A stretch of DNA of 64,000 nt from Diaporthe sp. PMI_573 (lineage: Eukaryota; Ascomycota; Sordariomycetes; Diaporthales; Diaporthaceae), in the NCBI GenBank assembly GCA_021399435.1, contig JAJTUP010000079.1, forward strand, positions 186,001-250,000. The letters run 5' to 3'. A program made the translations under genes and the position numbers. The notes below the pieces were generated by a model that did not search any database, had not been told where the DNA came from, and saw only the letters and a program-made list of their open reading frames with translations. Shown one piece after another: positions 47,110-59,034 of this stretch; positions within the stretch are counted from its first letter, which is position 1, and each line of letters starts with the position of its first letter.

Positions 47110-48692
47110 AATCTACCACAGGGATCTCTGCTATGTTGTCACTCTCATCCGTTCCAAATGCTTCCTCTGGTTCATCTAGCCAAACCGTCGCCGCCTTCCG
47201 CTGCTGTCCCCCGTCTTCTGAGAGATTCATAAGGGCAACCCCAGTCGCTGTCTCCATTTTATCAACCAGTCCGGTATCCAGCTCTGGGATAAGACCGGAG
47301 CGATACCATGAGCATACATATACCAACAATCATAGCATCGAGATTGTGCCTCTGTTGTGTAATCAATCGCCTGCCCGCTGAGAAAAGTCTCTCGCACTCG
47401 GCACTCATGGGCTGGACAGTGAGGAAATCTAGTGCCATTTCTGATAAGCGGGGATACTGGAAGCGGAGTCCATACCAGTACTGGATGGGATCAGGGCAAT
47501 ATGTGTTGAATGGCCTTTGCCATATGGCGATAGTACGTACGTACGTAGGGGTCTGTTGGTTGGTTCTGATTGTATTGCTTGCTTAGGGAAACGGGTGTAC
47601 TTCGTACGAAGGGGAAGAGGCCACTCTTCCCCAGCCGGGCCCCCGGCTTACTAAGCACACCCAACCTATCGAACTACGTGCGATCCAACCAGGTGCTATT
47701 CCAACAATATGCCATTTTCTGTGTCTCATCCGCACACCAGGTACTATACTCGTCGTTTCCACTGGCAACGCGGACAGCCCGCGCTTGTGACCGCTCCTCT
47801 ACAGCGCGTTTCTTGAAGGCATCGTGCTCGAATGGATCGTGGTAGATGGGTCGCTTGTCTCCTAGAGACGGCGACGACGAGGTCGACGAGACCGGTCTCT
47901 GCTCTTTATGTTTATACTTCCGATCCCAAATATCTTGGACCGTGCCCATAGCACGTTCAACCCAGTCGGGATTGTCCCTCCATCTGTCCTGGAACCAACT
48001 CCATCGGTAGCCAGGATTAAGTGCCAGTGCAGCGTAATATATTGCCGTGTCGTCTAGTTCTGTGAACAAGTAGTTAGCTAGATGGAAAGTCGCAGATGAG
48101 AAGGAGAACGCAGCATGGAATTACTCACTTTTGTAGTACTTTTCTAGCTTTTCCCAGGGCAAATTAATACCAATCCGGAATTGTTCTGGGTCAGGAAATG
48201 TGTCCGCCTCTCTTTTCTCTTTCTCGAGCATTCCCAGGATCTTCTCCATGCCCAAGACCACATCCCATATGTTGCCGTATGAACCCTCATACCCATGGCG
48301 CCGGCGACGGACCTGACCATCACCCTCAAGGGTCTTAACGACTGTCTCATAGTGTTGGAGGATCTTTTCCAAGCGCTCGAGGGCAATCCAATCGTTATCT
48401 GTTAGTTTACCCTCTTCAAGAAGAATGCGAGGCGTCTTCTTTCCGGACTTGAGAGTACCTCTCGTGGTAGTATTCTTTTCCCTCCACTCCCGTCCGTATT
48501 CAAAGAGAACACGGTCGAGATATTTGCGCAGCTTAAGCGCTCGACGGATCATATATAGCTGAGACAACCAACGAGTATCGTTGTCTCGAACACACTTGAG
48601 CGGCCGTACCTCCTCTTGTTGTTGCAGATGGCGGAGCCAGAAGGAGATGCGGTGGCTGTTATGGATATCGTAGACGGAATTATGAAGTTTCC
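47110..48692 (-). pseudogene. hAT transposase relic split by a solo LTR
   Basis: The minus strand reads GKLHNSVYDIHNSHRISFWL, CVRDNDTRWLSQLYMIRRAL, DNDWIALERLEKILQHYETV and SYGNIWDVVLGMEKILGML. Then, after a 69-nt intron (48060-48128, GTGAGT...TTCACAG), LDDTAIYYAALALNPGYRW and CADETQKMAY. The LTR at 47504-47706 interrupts here. Beyond it CPDPIQYWYGLRFQYP, LDFLTVQPMSAECERLFSA and GRRLITQQR supply the dimerisation domain. Deleting the LTR and one ATATG joins KMAY to CPDP without a shift. The N-terminal part and catalytic first Asp are not seen, and stops occur after the dimerisation domain. Confidence 0.85.
47504..47706 (+). mobile_element. 203-bp solo LTR, copy 2, in the hAT relic
   Basis: TGTTGAATGGCC...ATTCCAACA flanked by a perfect 5-bp duplication ATATG (47499-47503 and 47707-47711), as left by integrase of an LTR retrotransposon. 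No internal retroelement sequence remains. Confidence 0.85.
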
Positions 48693-48739
48693 CTATAAAA
48701 AACCCATATATAAGTATATCTGTATATACATTTGGGTGC

Positions 48740-49240
48740 GTGTGTGTGTGGCCATGAGTCTTTGGCTCTTCTGATCATTGACCCTATTGCTGAAGCAGCA
48801 AGGGCCAAGCCCCCATGGTTGTCATCAAGACTTTCGATGTCGAAATTGGTGTTCCCACAACCACTACCTGTATTATCAACTTCGTCCATCTCGTCAACAA
48901 TTAATCCATCTCTGATGCGAGAATCTAGATCAGCATCTTCTTTGCTAAATTCCAATGATTCGATGTTGATCAAAACCTGTTGTAACGTAGGACTCAAGTC
49001 TGACTTATAAGTGCTCCAAAGCTGGTCAAGAGCCTCTCCATCCTTATAGAGAAACTCCTGCCAAGGCACGAAAAGTGCGAGTTTGAGAACAAGAGACCTA
49101 TTATGTGAATTAGTGTGAGAACTTATATCTCTATAGCCAAATTACATACCTATCAATGCCGCTCGGTGAACCACTAGAGCTAAATAATGATCCGACATTT
49201 CCCATTGACACATCGTCCCCTGTATGTTCGTCTTCCGCGG
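48740..49240 (-). pseudogene. Helitron Rep-linker fragment
   Basis: The minus strand reads SLVLKLALFVPWQEFLYKDG, EALDQLWSTYKSDLSPTLQQ, VLINIESLEFSKEDADLD, paralleling the linker of the Helitron at 27819-33626 (LSLFIPWETFQ ... LNEVWSLQKQ ... VESCGLIRRSAEDARVD). Upstream, a GTATGT...AATAG intron may join GSPSGIDR. It derives from a diverged Helitron and lies head to tail with the hAT relic, possibly spliced to it by chance. Confidence 0.5.
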
Positions 49241-52200
49241 GCTAGGGTAGAGGATGAGGCGGTAAGACGAATGTTGTACAGCTAGGCTTGCATCGATCTA
49301 GCGAAATGCGATTGATACACGACAAGTTGCCGGTTGTAAACATCAGCACTCGAGGCTCGCCGGTCGCTCCTAGCCAGCGCCGGGCTTGCTCTAGCAACCA
49401 AGAGCGCCCATCAGTGTGGTCTCGCTGACCAGGTGCGTCAGAGCATAGCCACAGGTGAGAGAGTTAAGGATGCCATCTAGTCATGCAGCCAGTGTTGGAG
49501 CGCATCGCCTCGAAGACGTTTGTCAATGAGGACCTGATTGTTGGGATTTGAGCAAAGGGATGCCTGTGAGCTCCTGGGGGGCAAGAGGCAGGCAGTCAAG
49601 GCGAGGGTGACGTTTGAGACCCCGTTCCCAATTGTGCGGAGGGGAAAACCTCCTCCACCCAGGGTGCCAGCCAACGTGCTCCCAAGCTGTGGTGATGCGT
49701 TGGTATGCATGCCGAAATGCAGAGGCATGCAAGCCCCGGTTATGATGCGACAGGCCTGCACAGATCGCCCCTGTTCCAAGCGCGCACAACCTCCCCAACT
49801 CGCCGACTACACTACAGCCACAATGAATTCAGGTTGCACAAGGTCAATATCCATCGATCTGAAGCAGAGCTCTTTCCTGTCCACGACTCGAGTTGCGTCT
49901 CTCTTCGTGCACCATTTGCAACAGGTACGTACCTGAGACCACGTAGACACATCACTGGCTTTGTGTCCACCGCATCCCGTAGATTTGTCCAGGGGCCCAG
50001 GGCGTTATTGTGAGCTTTCGTCCATAACCCGTTCAACGCTGTTCATTGGGTCGACCACTTCTCCGCCATCAATGGGTCAGCTGGAGTGGCATTCAAGGTA
50101 AAACAGGCTAGAGACACCGACCGCAACGTCAGTCTATGAGGCTAGGAGGGGCGGCGCCGCCCTGTACCGGAGCGCTGGTATACTGGGCGCAACTAGGGGA
50201 CGTTGACCGGCTTTGTCGGCGGGTACTGCCTCGGGCCATTACGAACCTGAGTAACCTCGATTGTCTCTTGCTGCTGTGTCTGTAGTTAGCTCTGATGGCT
50301 TTGGAAATTATTGTTCTGGCTGTCCTCCACATTTCTGGACCCCAGCCCTGGAGCAATCGAAGACTTACAGACGGCGGCGGATTTTCACTACAGACCCTCC
50401 TCCGTGTAGTTTTGTACACCACAGCCACTCACAAGCTCCACTGTCAGCTGCAGGGGAGATTACAGCAGGGGTCAGGTGTCCAGGGTCCATCGTGGGGAAA
50501 GCTCTCTCAGCGCAGCAGTGGAGCCTCCCGAGAGATTGGGCTGGAGACCACCACATTACCACTGCGAGTATCCATCGCTGTGTTGCCAATTCCGACAGGA
50601 TTACTCGGTGAAAGAGGAGAGAATCCACCGGGCGGGTCAGTTCACTTGCGTGGGAAGCGCAGAAACCTTGAGTATTCCCTTCAAATTGTTGCGGCTGCCA
50701 GGGCTGACAGGGCTGAATAAACCGGGTACATTTGCCTGACTCGGCGTCTTGGGCCACCACCACCCTCGCAAGCCTCCCTAGGAAATTTTGTATTTTTCTG
50801 ATAGCCGCATGCTGGTGGTGGAGGGGCCTCGATACCAGGAAGATAGAACAAAAACACTTTTGGTTCTTCTGACTTCGAAACGCCTGGGCCATGAACGATC
50901 TGGCTCAGGGCAAGGTGCAATCCTTGCGCGAGCGCAAAGCAGCAACGAATAAGAGGTTACCGTCATGGTCCATTCCCAGCGATAGGCCGTCCGGTGCTGT
51001 CCGCCGACCACCTGGCCTGAGATCTGCCTGTCTGCCCTGAGATCCTGACGATACGAAGAAGCTGAAGCTTGGGCGAGTACCAGAAGTGGGGTCCACGGGA
51101 CCTAGCGCCTTCATATTGCCCACAGGTTATAGCCCTTATACAATTCATGCCGGAATCTGATGTGCGGAGGATCTCATCCTGTTTCTTCGGAGCATTACTC
51201 GATAGCTGTTAAGGTTCCCTGGGTGCTTGCTTCTCCTCGCAAGCTCAGTTGATTTTAAGGCACCCGGATGGGATGAAACCCCCTCGCCTCGATGCAGTCG
51301 CAGGGGCTTGGGCTCTGCTTACTGGCCAGCGGTAATGACAATGTTTGTCCGGGATATCCGACCCCCGCAAATTTTCCAACATGCCAGATGTGTTTCCAAG
51401 ATCTTGTCAGCCTTCAACAATCAATGTGATTGGTGATAGCCCTGCCAGAGAACTTCGAGAAGGGGAAAGGCAGAGCTCTGCGTGGCATAGCCCTACCAGT
51501 TTCCCACGCGACCACCATCCAGTGCAGCGTGACCAACAGACGCGCCCGGAGCTGGACCATCTCACCCGCTTGGCGCGATGTGGGCAGGACAAAACAGGTC
51601 CCATCTTGACTCTGTATCTTTATTTGCCGCTACGCCTCGTTGATGCATCGATGCGCATTGTTTGATCTCCCATGCAGAGTGACATCGCTGGACTGCGTCG
51701 CCCTCCTAAGGCATTGTTGGCGATCCGTACTAAAACTGGTACATCTTTGCGGTACACTGAACTGCTATGGTTACAGTAGGCAGCCGGTTAAGTGCAGCCC
51801 AAAAGTAAGCAGTTCGGCTTGCCTGTGATCGGGTGCCTCAGATATACACAGTACCGTGCGTGCGGGCGCTCCCAGTTGCCGGCAGGTCAAGTGCTTACCA
51901 GCCTTTTGCACTTCAAATCCAGCCCTTCAGTCCGGGCTAAAACTGGTCAACCGTGGCGCACTTCTTGGCATCCGAACCAGCAGGACGGGTCACCAGTGGG
52001 AGAGCCGCCCAGAGGGAACCAACGGCTCACTATGGAAGTCGACCCAATCGTTTTGTTTCCGCGGCTTGTGGGAAGCAGAGAGTAGGCTTATCCGTCCCAG
52101 GTCTTAGTCCCACATCGATCCTTTTCCTCGCTCCCGCAACCATGTAAGGATGGTCACGTCATGCCTCCTCTGGCCTTGCTGATCTCGCGGTCTATGATGG

Positions 52201-54746
52201 TGCTTGCATTTATTGAGACCTTTAGTTGCCAGGGCCAGGTCGGGAACCACATGCCGACGAACTGCACAGTCAGTATCAGATGAAAATAGAGTCGTTCTTG
52301 TTCAGCGGCTTGTGAGCGGGCCGCGATGCAAGTTGTTGCGGGCTGGCTCTTCCCTTAGGGCATGGAATCGTGTGCTGGGCACGCAACTGCGAATCTGGCC
52401 CGGTACGATTGCCGTTCACGAATCCACTTCTTAACCTTCCCAAGTAGCTTAACCAGATTGGCGGGCTCAGAAGCGACGAGAGGCCAAAGACTTGCTGGCA
52501 GCATTGATGTCGAGGACCCCCCTGCGAGACTCGAACTAGCAGTTGGGGGGCAGTATATTACGCCTTGGTATAGGCACTAGGCAGCGAGCCGCACACCCAG
52601 CACTTTGGGTCCCGAGTCGTCGAGTCAGCAGCCACCCGAGGATGATCAGCGAAGCCGGTTCGCTAAATGATCCCTGTACCTGCCGGTTGATTAGACCTCC
52701 GCACACACCTGGGAGGTGTGACGCTGTGCCGCTGTGGCCCGGCAGGGCTGCCAACATCAAACCCCCACAGATATCTCCACGCTCGATTCTGTGGCTGTTC
52801 ACTCATCTACGCGACCAACCAATTACCTTGCTGGTCCGTGGGCAAGGCTTTCCTTGGGACTGACACCAGGGGGGAAAAGCAAAAGCTGTGATGTGATGCA
52901 GCGAGCAGGTGGGAGAGGACAGTGATTATAATAGGGCATACGAGGAACATGTCCCCCACCTTGCTGCAGGAAAGTATGAAGCCCGATCGAGAAAAGCAGC
53001 ATGCAGAAGAAAAGAAATGACGGGATAGAAGGCGTCAGATATCGCATCTCAACGGGAGATGCCAAAAGCACATGGACGCGGCGTGACCCACCCAGATCGC
53101 CGAGCACTTTCACCCGCTTCCTGCGACCTCGAGGGTTTCCATCTGTTGTTAAATTTCGTGCTGTTCGAAGAAGCAAGGCGGACCTTCGGCTCTGTCTTGA
53201 AGTGATCTCCTGAAGAGCGTTTCAAGATTGCAGAAAAAGCGATGTGCCCTTTCGCTGATGCCGAAGCCCAGCTGCCAGTGCGTCCCGGAAAGGGCGGGGG
53301 TCTTTCTGCATGCGGTGAACGCCCGGAGGTCACGCGAAGGACATGGGAGGTAGGGAAACAAGCAGCTTAGGATCGACGAACTCAGGGCCCCTGAGATCCC
53401 TAGATAGATCTGCCATAAGGAGCTGAAAAGGAAAAAACAACGCTGAGGTCGATGCGGCACAGCCATCATCGAGAAATACGATCTGGCGTCAAGGGCATCG
53501 CTGAGGGTAAGTACATTAGAGCACCAGGGGTTGAAGCGGTGGGTCGGTCCTGGGGAAAGATGCGCCCGTCTCCTGAAGGCCGGGATCGAAGGCTGCGTCG
53601 GAGGAACCATGTCTCGGATGGGAATATCATAATATGTACCGTCTTGTCGGTTTCCCTGGCATGGTTGCCCAAGACCGGTAATATCGATGGGAGGGAGGTA
53701 ATGGAAAATTTGCCTAAGGGCCAGGGGGTCTCAGCCGTACAGTAGCATCGTGATCCTCTGCAACATTGAGGAGCAGCTAGCGCTCCGTACAATGGGGACT
53801 GCAATGGAGACAAGCAGGCGGGAAGCGGGTCGCGGCAGGTCAGTGGCGCGAGCGACCGTTGCGGAGCCCAACCTGCCGGGTTTTGCGAGATCTGAATCTC
53901 AGCAAAGTGGGGACGGCTGTGATCAGGGCGACGTGTGGCTGGGCAGCTGGTGCGGGTGCGGTCAAGACGTGGAGGAAGGACTCGCAGCAGCCACACCAGA
54001 GGCGGCCAGGTGAGGGCGTGGACGCCTCATTTGATGTGCTTCGACAATGGCGACCGTATCCGGAAAGGCTGGGCGATGGCGGGGAGGTAGCGAGGTGACA
54101 GTCGTCGGTGGCCCCCTCTGAGCTCTAGAGAGACGATGGGGATTGCGACAGCGGAAGGGCAGCTGAGGCTGTGGGTGGACTGGAGTGGACGGGCAGGTGG
54201 CCAGGAGCAAGGGCTTCCGAGATTTCGCACCCCCACCGCGCTGGGATCATGACGATGTCGCCTTGCCGCCCGCCCCAGTTGGCAGCGAGAGCCACGAGGG
54301 CATGGGGCCTGCGGGGCCTGTGGGGCCTGGGGGGCCTGGCGCATGGGTAGATCTGAAGCAAGCCCACAAAATTTGGAATGGCTGAATGGGTCAGGCAGTT
54401 AAGGTTCCCGGGGGCGCAAAAGGTTGCTGGGCAAATGGTCGCATAATTGGGAGTGCCTTCAGCTGGAGCCTCGGGCCTGGACCTTTCCGTTTTGAGCGAC
54501 AGATGCACCGTTATCCACAGTGCTGCCGTTCGCAGGGTATGTTTGTGACGGAAGAAGGGTGAGTCCTGGACGGTTGCTGGCCCAGAGTGACGGTGTCTAT
54601 CTACCTAGGTATCTCTTTCAGTACTGGTAAGGGGACTGCACATGATAGATATTATTCCATGGCACTCACCGACGTGACATTCCCTTCTCAGGTCAAGCCA
54701 AATGAATGAAGTGTCAATTGATGACCAGCTCAACAAAATTTTCTGC

Positions 54747-54783
<37 letters not shown>

Positions 54784-55709
54784 GTAGGGAGTACACAGCA
54801 AGAGCGTGCGCAGAGAGAGGAAGAGTGGAAGGGAGGTAACGGCGACATAGAGAGGAACTCATGCTGTGATCTGGAGAGACCCGCTAGCCTGTTGCGGCAG
54901 TATATTTTCTATGCAATCCAGACCCTCCCTTCAGAGCTCGATGCTGTGGGCTCGAGGCGGGCGACGTGACAGGCCTGGTTGGCAGGCTTGCTGGGGTGGT
55001 CCCTGCTGGCCTGCCGCGACCCCGTCTTCTGTGCAGAAGCGTAGATCCATGACCACTGTACCTTGAACTTGACCATGTTCCGCCGTCTGCAGGAGATCTT
55101 CCTTGCCCAGAGCTCCTGGGTACCCAGCACTCACAGCAAGACTCGGCCTGCCCAGCAAGTACTCCGACGTCTGATCTGGGGTGGTGCTGCTCTGCTGGTG
55201 GTGGGCCCCCTCCCTCCGGCTAGCACGACCTGGGCAGACAGACTGTCCAGAGTCTCTGTCCCTAGCGTGACGCCGCCCCCGTCCGAGAGCAATGTACTCG
55301 TGGGCAAGGACACAGGCCGCGAGTTACATTGGGCGTGGGTACACAACTTCACAGTACCTAGGAAGCTACGACGCCGCCGCCGCCCAGCTAGGTACGTAGC
55401 TACCTGACTACTTCGCTGGGATGACCAGAAGCGTTCCCTGCCCAGCCCACACCGGCCTTTCCATATAATCCTGAAGTCTGCACACTCTTGACTTTGAAAC
55501 ATCTGCCACCCAACACCAACAATCTCTACAACACATCTTCATTCTCCTACGTTGGACTGTTGCCCACAACCACAGTCTTTTTGGTCTTGTGGTGTCAACG
55601 CCCATAACGCCCACAACGCTCCAACAATCTTACAGCAGTACTACCACCAACACAACGTCTGCCTCATAGGAGCTGGCGTACCCCAAATCACCCAGCCGTA
55701 GCGGAAGAG
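49241..55709. other. 6.5-kb region without a convincing gene
   Basis: Many overlapping open frames on both strands, all without recognised motifs and with similar composition in every frame. GC is moderate. TACCTAGGT-like strings and pyrimidine-rich tracts suggest intergenic DNA. A (GAT)10 microsatellite is at 54753-54782. Confidence 0.4.
54753..54782 (+). repeat. (GAT)10 microsatellite
   Basis: Ten perfect GAT units. Confidence 0.95.
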
Positions 55710-57014
55710 ATGGCCTTCACGCCTGATTCCATTATTGAACTCCTTCGGCCCCTTTACGGCCTCAAGCAAGGAGGCCACGACTGGCAAAATACTGTCAGGG
55801 GCACAATGGAAGCTATGGGCTTCCGCACACTGAAAAGCGACTCTGCGGTCTATCATAACGACCGTACAGGAGTCACTGTGGCGACACACGTAGATGACTT
55901 CCTCATCACGTCGCCTACAGAGCGGGCTAGCCAAGGAACAATAGACGAGCTCAGCCAACACTACGAAGCTGAAGACCTCGGCCTAGCCCAGTGGTACATT
56001 GGAGTCAAGATTGATCAGAACAACGATGGCACCGTGCTCTCACAGCAGGCATACATCAAAAAGGTTCTATCAGATCACGGCTTTGCAGACTGCCGGCCCG
56101 CAGATACCCCGATGGCATCAGGGGCGCTTGCTTACGCCGTCCCAAACGAAGCTTCGGCCTCTGATCAGGAGTGCCACGAGTACGCTTCGCTCGTGGGATC
56201 AGAGATCTACCCAGCGTGTATCACACGGCTGGATATCGCCTACACTACAGGTGTGTGGGCAAGGTTTATGGCGAACCCATCGCCGGCGCACCTACGGGGC
56301 GCAAAGCGGGTGCTCCAATACCTCCGACGCACGGCAGGACGCCGCCTTCGCTACCGATCAGAGGGCCCGGGACTGGGCCTACACGCCTACTGCGACGCCT
56401 CGCATAACGACGATAAGGAGACAAGCAGGTCAACTATCGGGTTTATCATAATGCTGGCAGGCGCCGCTATCAGCTGGTCCTCAAAGCTGACAACTCCCGT
56501 ACCGCAATCAACGTGCGAATCAGAGTACTACGCGGCCTACCTTGTAGCCACAGAGCTGGCTTGGCTGCGTGAGTTTCTTACGGAGTTGAACGAGGAAGAG
56601 TGGGTTCGGGAACCCATCATCGTCTATAGTGACAATCAGGCCATGATCGCCGTCGCCAACAAGTGCGAGGTATCTAAAAGGACAAAGCATGTTATGGCCA
56701 AATATCACTATACCCGGGACGAGGTCAAGAAGGGCAACCTGGCTTTTGAATACGTCCCATCGCAGGATAATGTAGCCGACCTTCTAACGAAGCCACTGGA
56801 TCGAGACACAATGGATCGGCTACTGATCAGAGCGGGCATGGAATGGAATGACGCCGACGAGCGCCTTAGAGTGCCTAGGAAGCCACCGTCACTTGGGAGC
56901 GACGTGGCTTCGGAGGGCCACAGAGGCTTAACCATACATTATTCATTTTCGTCTCTCCACGGCTTAACCTTAGTTGGCAAATTTTTTAATCATTTACTGT
57001 GCTTTGGGAATTGA
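55710..57014 (+). pseudogene. Ty1/copia polyprotein remnant: RT C-terminal part and RNase H
   Basis: 434 residues, open throughout: LLRPLYGLKQGGHDWQ, then THVDDFLITSP (the RT catalytic motif), LGLAQWYIGVKI and KKVLSDHGFADCRPADTPM, then the connection and RNase H (AYCDASHNDDKETSRSTIGF, ISWSSKLTTPVPQSTCESEYYA, YSDNQAMIAVANK, YVPSQDNVADLLTKPL). Gag, protease, integrase and the first RT motifs are absent. No terminal repeat is recognised on either side. It is a 5'-truncated copia relic whose remaining frame is surprisingly intact. Confidence 0.9.
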
Positions 57015-58391
57015 TTTATATGGAGTGATGGCGCTTGGCGGAAGTACAGAATATTTATTTCACATTTTTAAATTCTGAAACCCACTTTCATACCCATCTC
57101 TAACGCACAGACGCGAAGCTCTGCATTGACTCGGCCCACTCAGAGAATATCTCCTCAGGGCTGGGACTGCACGACTAAGTTTTTGAGTCATCCTAATGAC
57201 TTGCCTGCGTGATGATGGTCTTTGGGCAGCTAGTGGCCAAGGGCCTGCTTGGGCAATAGCTGTGTGGCTGCAGTTCGAATGTCGTACCGTCACAACTGTT
57301 GTTAGATACCACGTTTCACTACAGTGTCGCCGATATTGTGAGTATTCAGTATTGGACGCCTGCTTTTCATGGAAGTGACTGGGGTTGCTGCGCCGGGGAA
57401 AGATGCTAGCAGCCTCCGCCTTGATAGCGTTGGCTGAGGACTGTCTTGATCGGCTGGTTGGATATTGCCTTGACAATATTAAAACCACCGACAAGTAGAC
57501 AAAGCCAGGCACTAGCTGCCCCACGAAAAGCTAAGTGCATGTAAGACCCGGTATAGCCATATAGAGCAGACCCCAGGCACATCATCACCCCCTTTCCCTC
57601 ACCTCCTGCGCCTCCTGCGCCTTTTGGATAGCTGCTTATCAATGTTTGGTCTCTGCCTTGCCGCCACTCAAACGAAGCATAGATCATCACGCATAGGGGC
57701 GAAACCCGTCACCAACGTCTCCTCAGCTTCCTGCAGTCTGCCTCAATTAGGAACGAGATTGTGGCGCTATGACCTACTTTATTAGTGGGATCCCAAGATA
57801 TCACCAGCACGGTTACGAATGCCGTCTTGAAAGTCAGCCATGGTGACTGGCTGGTTTGACGAACATGTGAATAGTTACATCTGCTAGACGACCTCTGGCT
57901 GAGCTCCTCTGGCTGGAACGTTGCCAGGCCGAGCAGGCTCGCCAGGATGGGAGGGTACCGCGAAGCACTAACCTTAACTTGTGCGGAGATCAACGCTCGT
58001 ATGCTGCAGGTTGGCCGTTTATTTCCGGAGCTGCCCGGGGCTCCCAAAAAGCACCTCCCGCTAAACACGGCATAACCCCTACCCATGAAGAGATGTCGCA
58101 AAAAGGGGGAAGCTCAGTGCTGCAGTACCACATTCTGACCCCAATCATCTCGATTCCCGAACTTCGATTGGCATATATTGCGCCACGTACTCACACCCTT
58201 TTCTGCAGCATCGCTGACGCCCATCTGCGACGAAAACACCACACTTCCACGGGAGGCCGAAGAGCGGCCCACCCACAGCCAGCGGGTTGCATTGGAAACA
58301 ATGGGGCCGGTGAGTACTTGTATCGCCTTATATATGCCGGGCGCCTCAACATCACCGGCTCGGGCAGTTCTTGTGCCAAAATCTCCTCAAG
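57015..58391. other. Region without a recognised gene
   Basis: Possible retroelement 3' sequence near 57015-57060, then motif-free small frames on both strands. Confidence 0.35.
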
Positions 58392-59034
58392 ATGGTCCCA
58401 TCGTTGAGAGAAGTTTTCAGACCGGTCACTGACTTGTTTCGACGAATCAAGAAGGCGTCAATCTCGTCAACCAAAGCTGTGGCAGGCACGTCCAGGGCGA
58501 GGCGCGCCCGCGCGCGGTCGGTCTCGGTCACCAATCTTATTAGACTACTCAAGAGGATCCAAGACGAAGATTATGAGCAGCACCCGGGAACTGAGATTCG
58601 CTTACGCCAGAGACTGGATCCAGAGGGATATAATCTGTTGCTGGCGCGATTACATTCGCCCAAATACTCTGAACTCGGGGATTATATCGACCAAGAGCTG
58701 CGGTACAGCAATGCGATATGCCAAAGGTGCATCTCAAAAGCTGACAATGTTTAGTTTTGAATACTCAAGCCGGATGAAAGAGTTTGTCGTCTTTATGACG
58801 ACAGAAATCCACGATACATTTGCAGGACGCTTGGCTGAGCTACTCATCCTAAAATTGAAAGGCTCCGAACGAGTTTGGGCTAATAGCAGCTTGGAGCAAG
58901 CTGTTCAGAGATTGGGAATAGAATCAGTCATTACAGAGAGGATCTCATACCTAGTCAAAACCTTTGGGCTTCTCCCAACCAACCACTTCGGGGCCCGGAA
59001 TTGGCAGCCATTGCACTCTCAGACAGCTGGTTAA
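58392..59034 (+). CDS. Unknown two-exon gene (fungal hypothetical family)
   Basis: Exons 58392-58702 and 58755-59034 join in phase 2 to 196 residues. The 52-nt intron has donor GTACAG, branch AGCTGAC and acceptor GTTTAG. Across the joint the protein reads DYIDQELR/FEYSSRMKEFVVFMT. The pattern RLDPEGYNLLLARL, then a (Y/F)-x-Y ... IHD motif (TTEIHDTFAGRLAELLILKLK), is shared by a family of fungal proteins of unknown function. The start could be further upstream; the C-terminus (FGLLPTNHFGARNW) ends abruptly, so it may be truncated. Basic patch SRARRARARS near residue 40. Confidence 0.5.

Noticed and set aside
49477..55700. Numerous 60-175 residue frames on both strands
   Set aside because: They overlap heavily in all frames with no motif or consistent codon character, as expected by chance in moderately GC-rich DNA.
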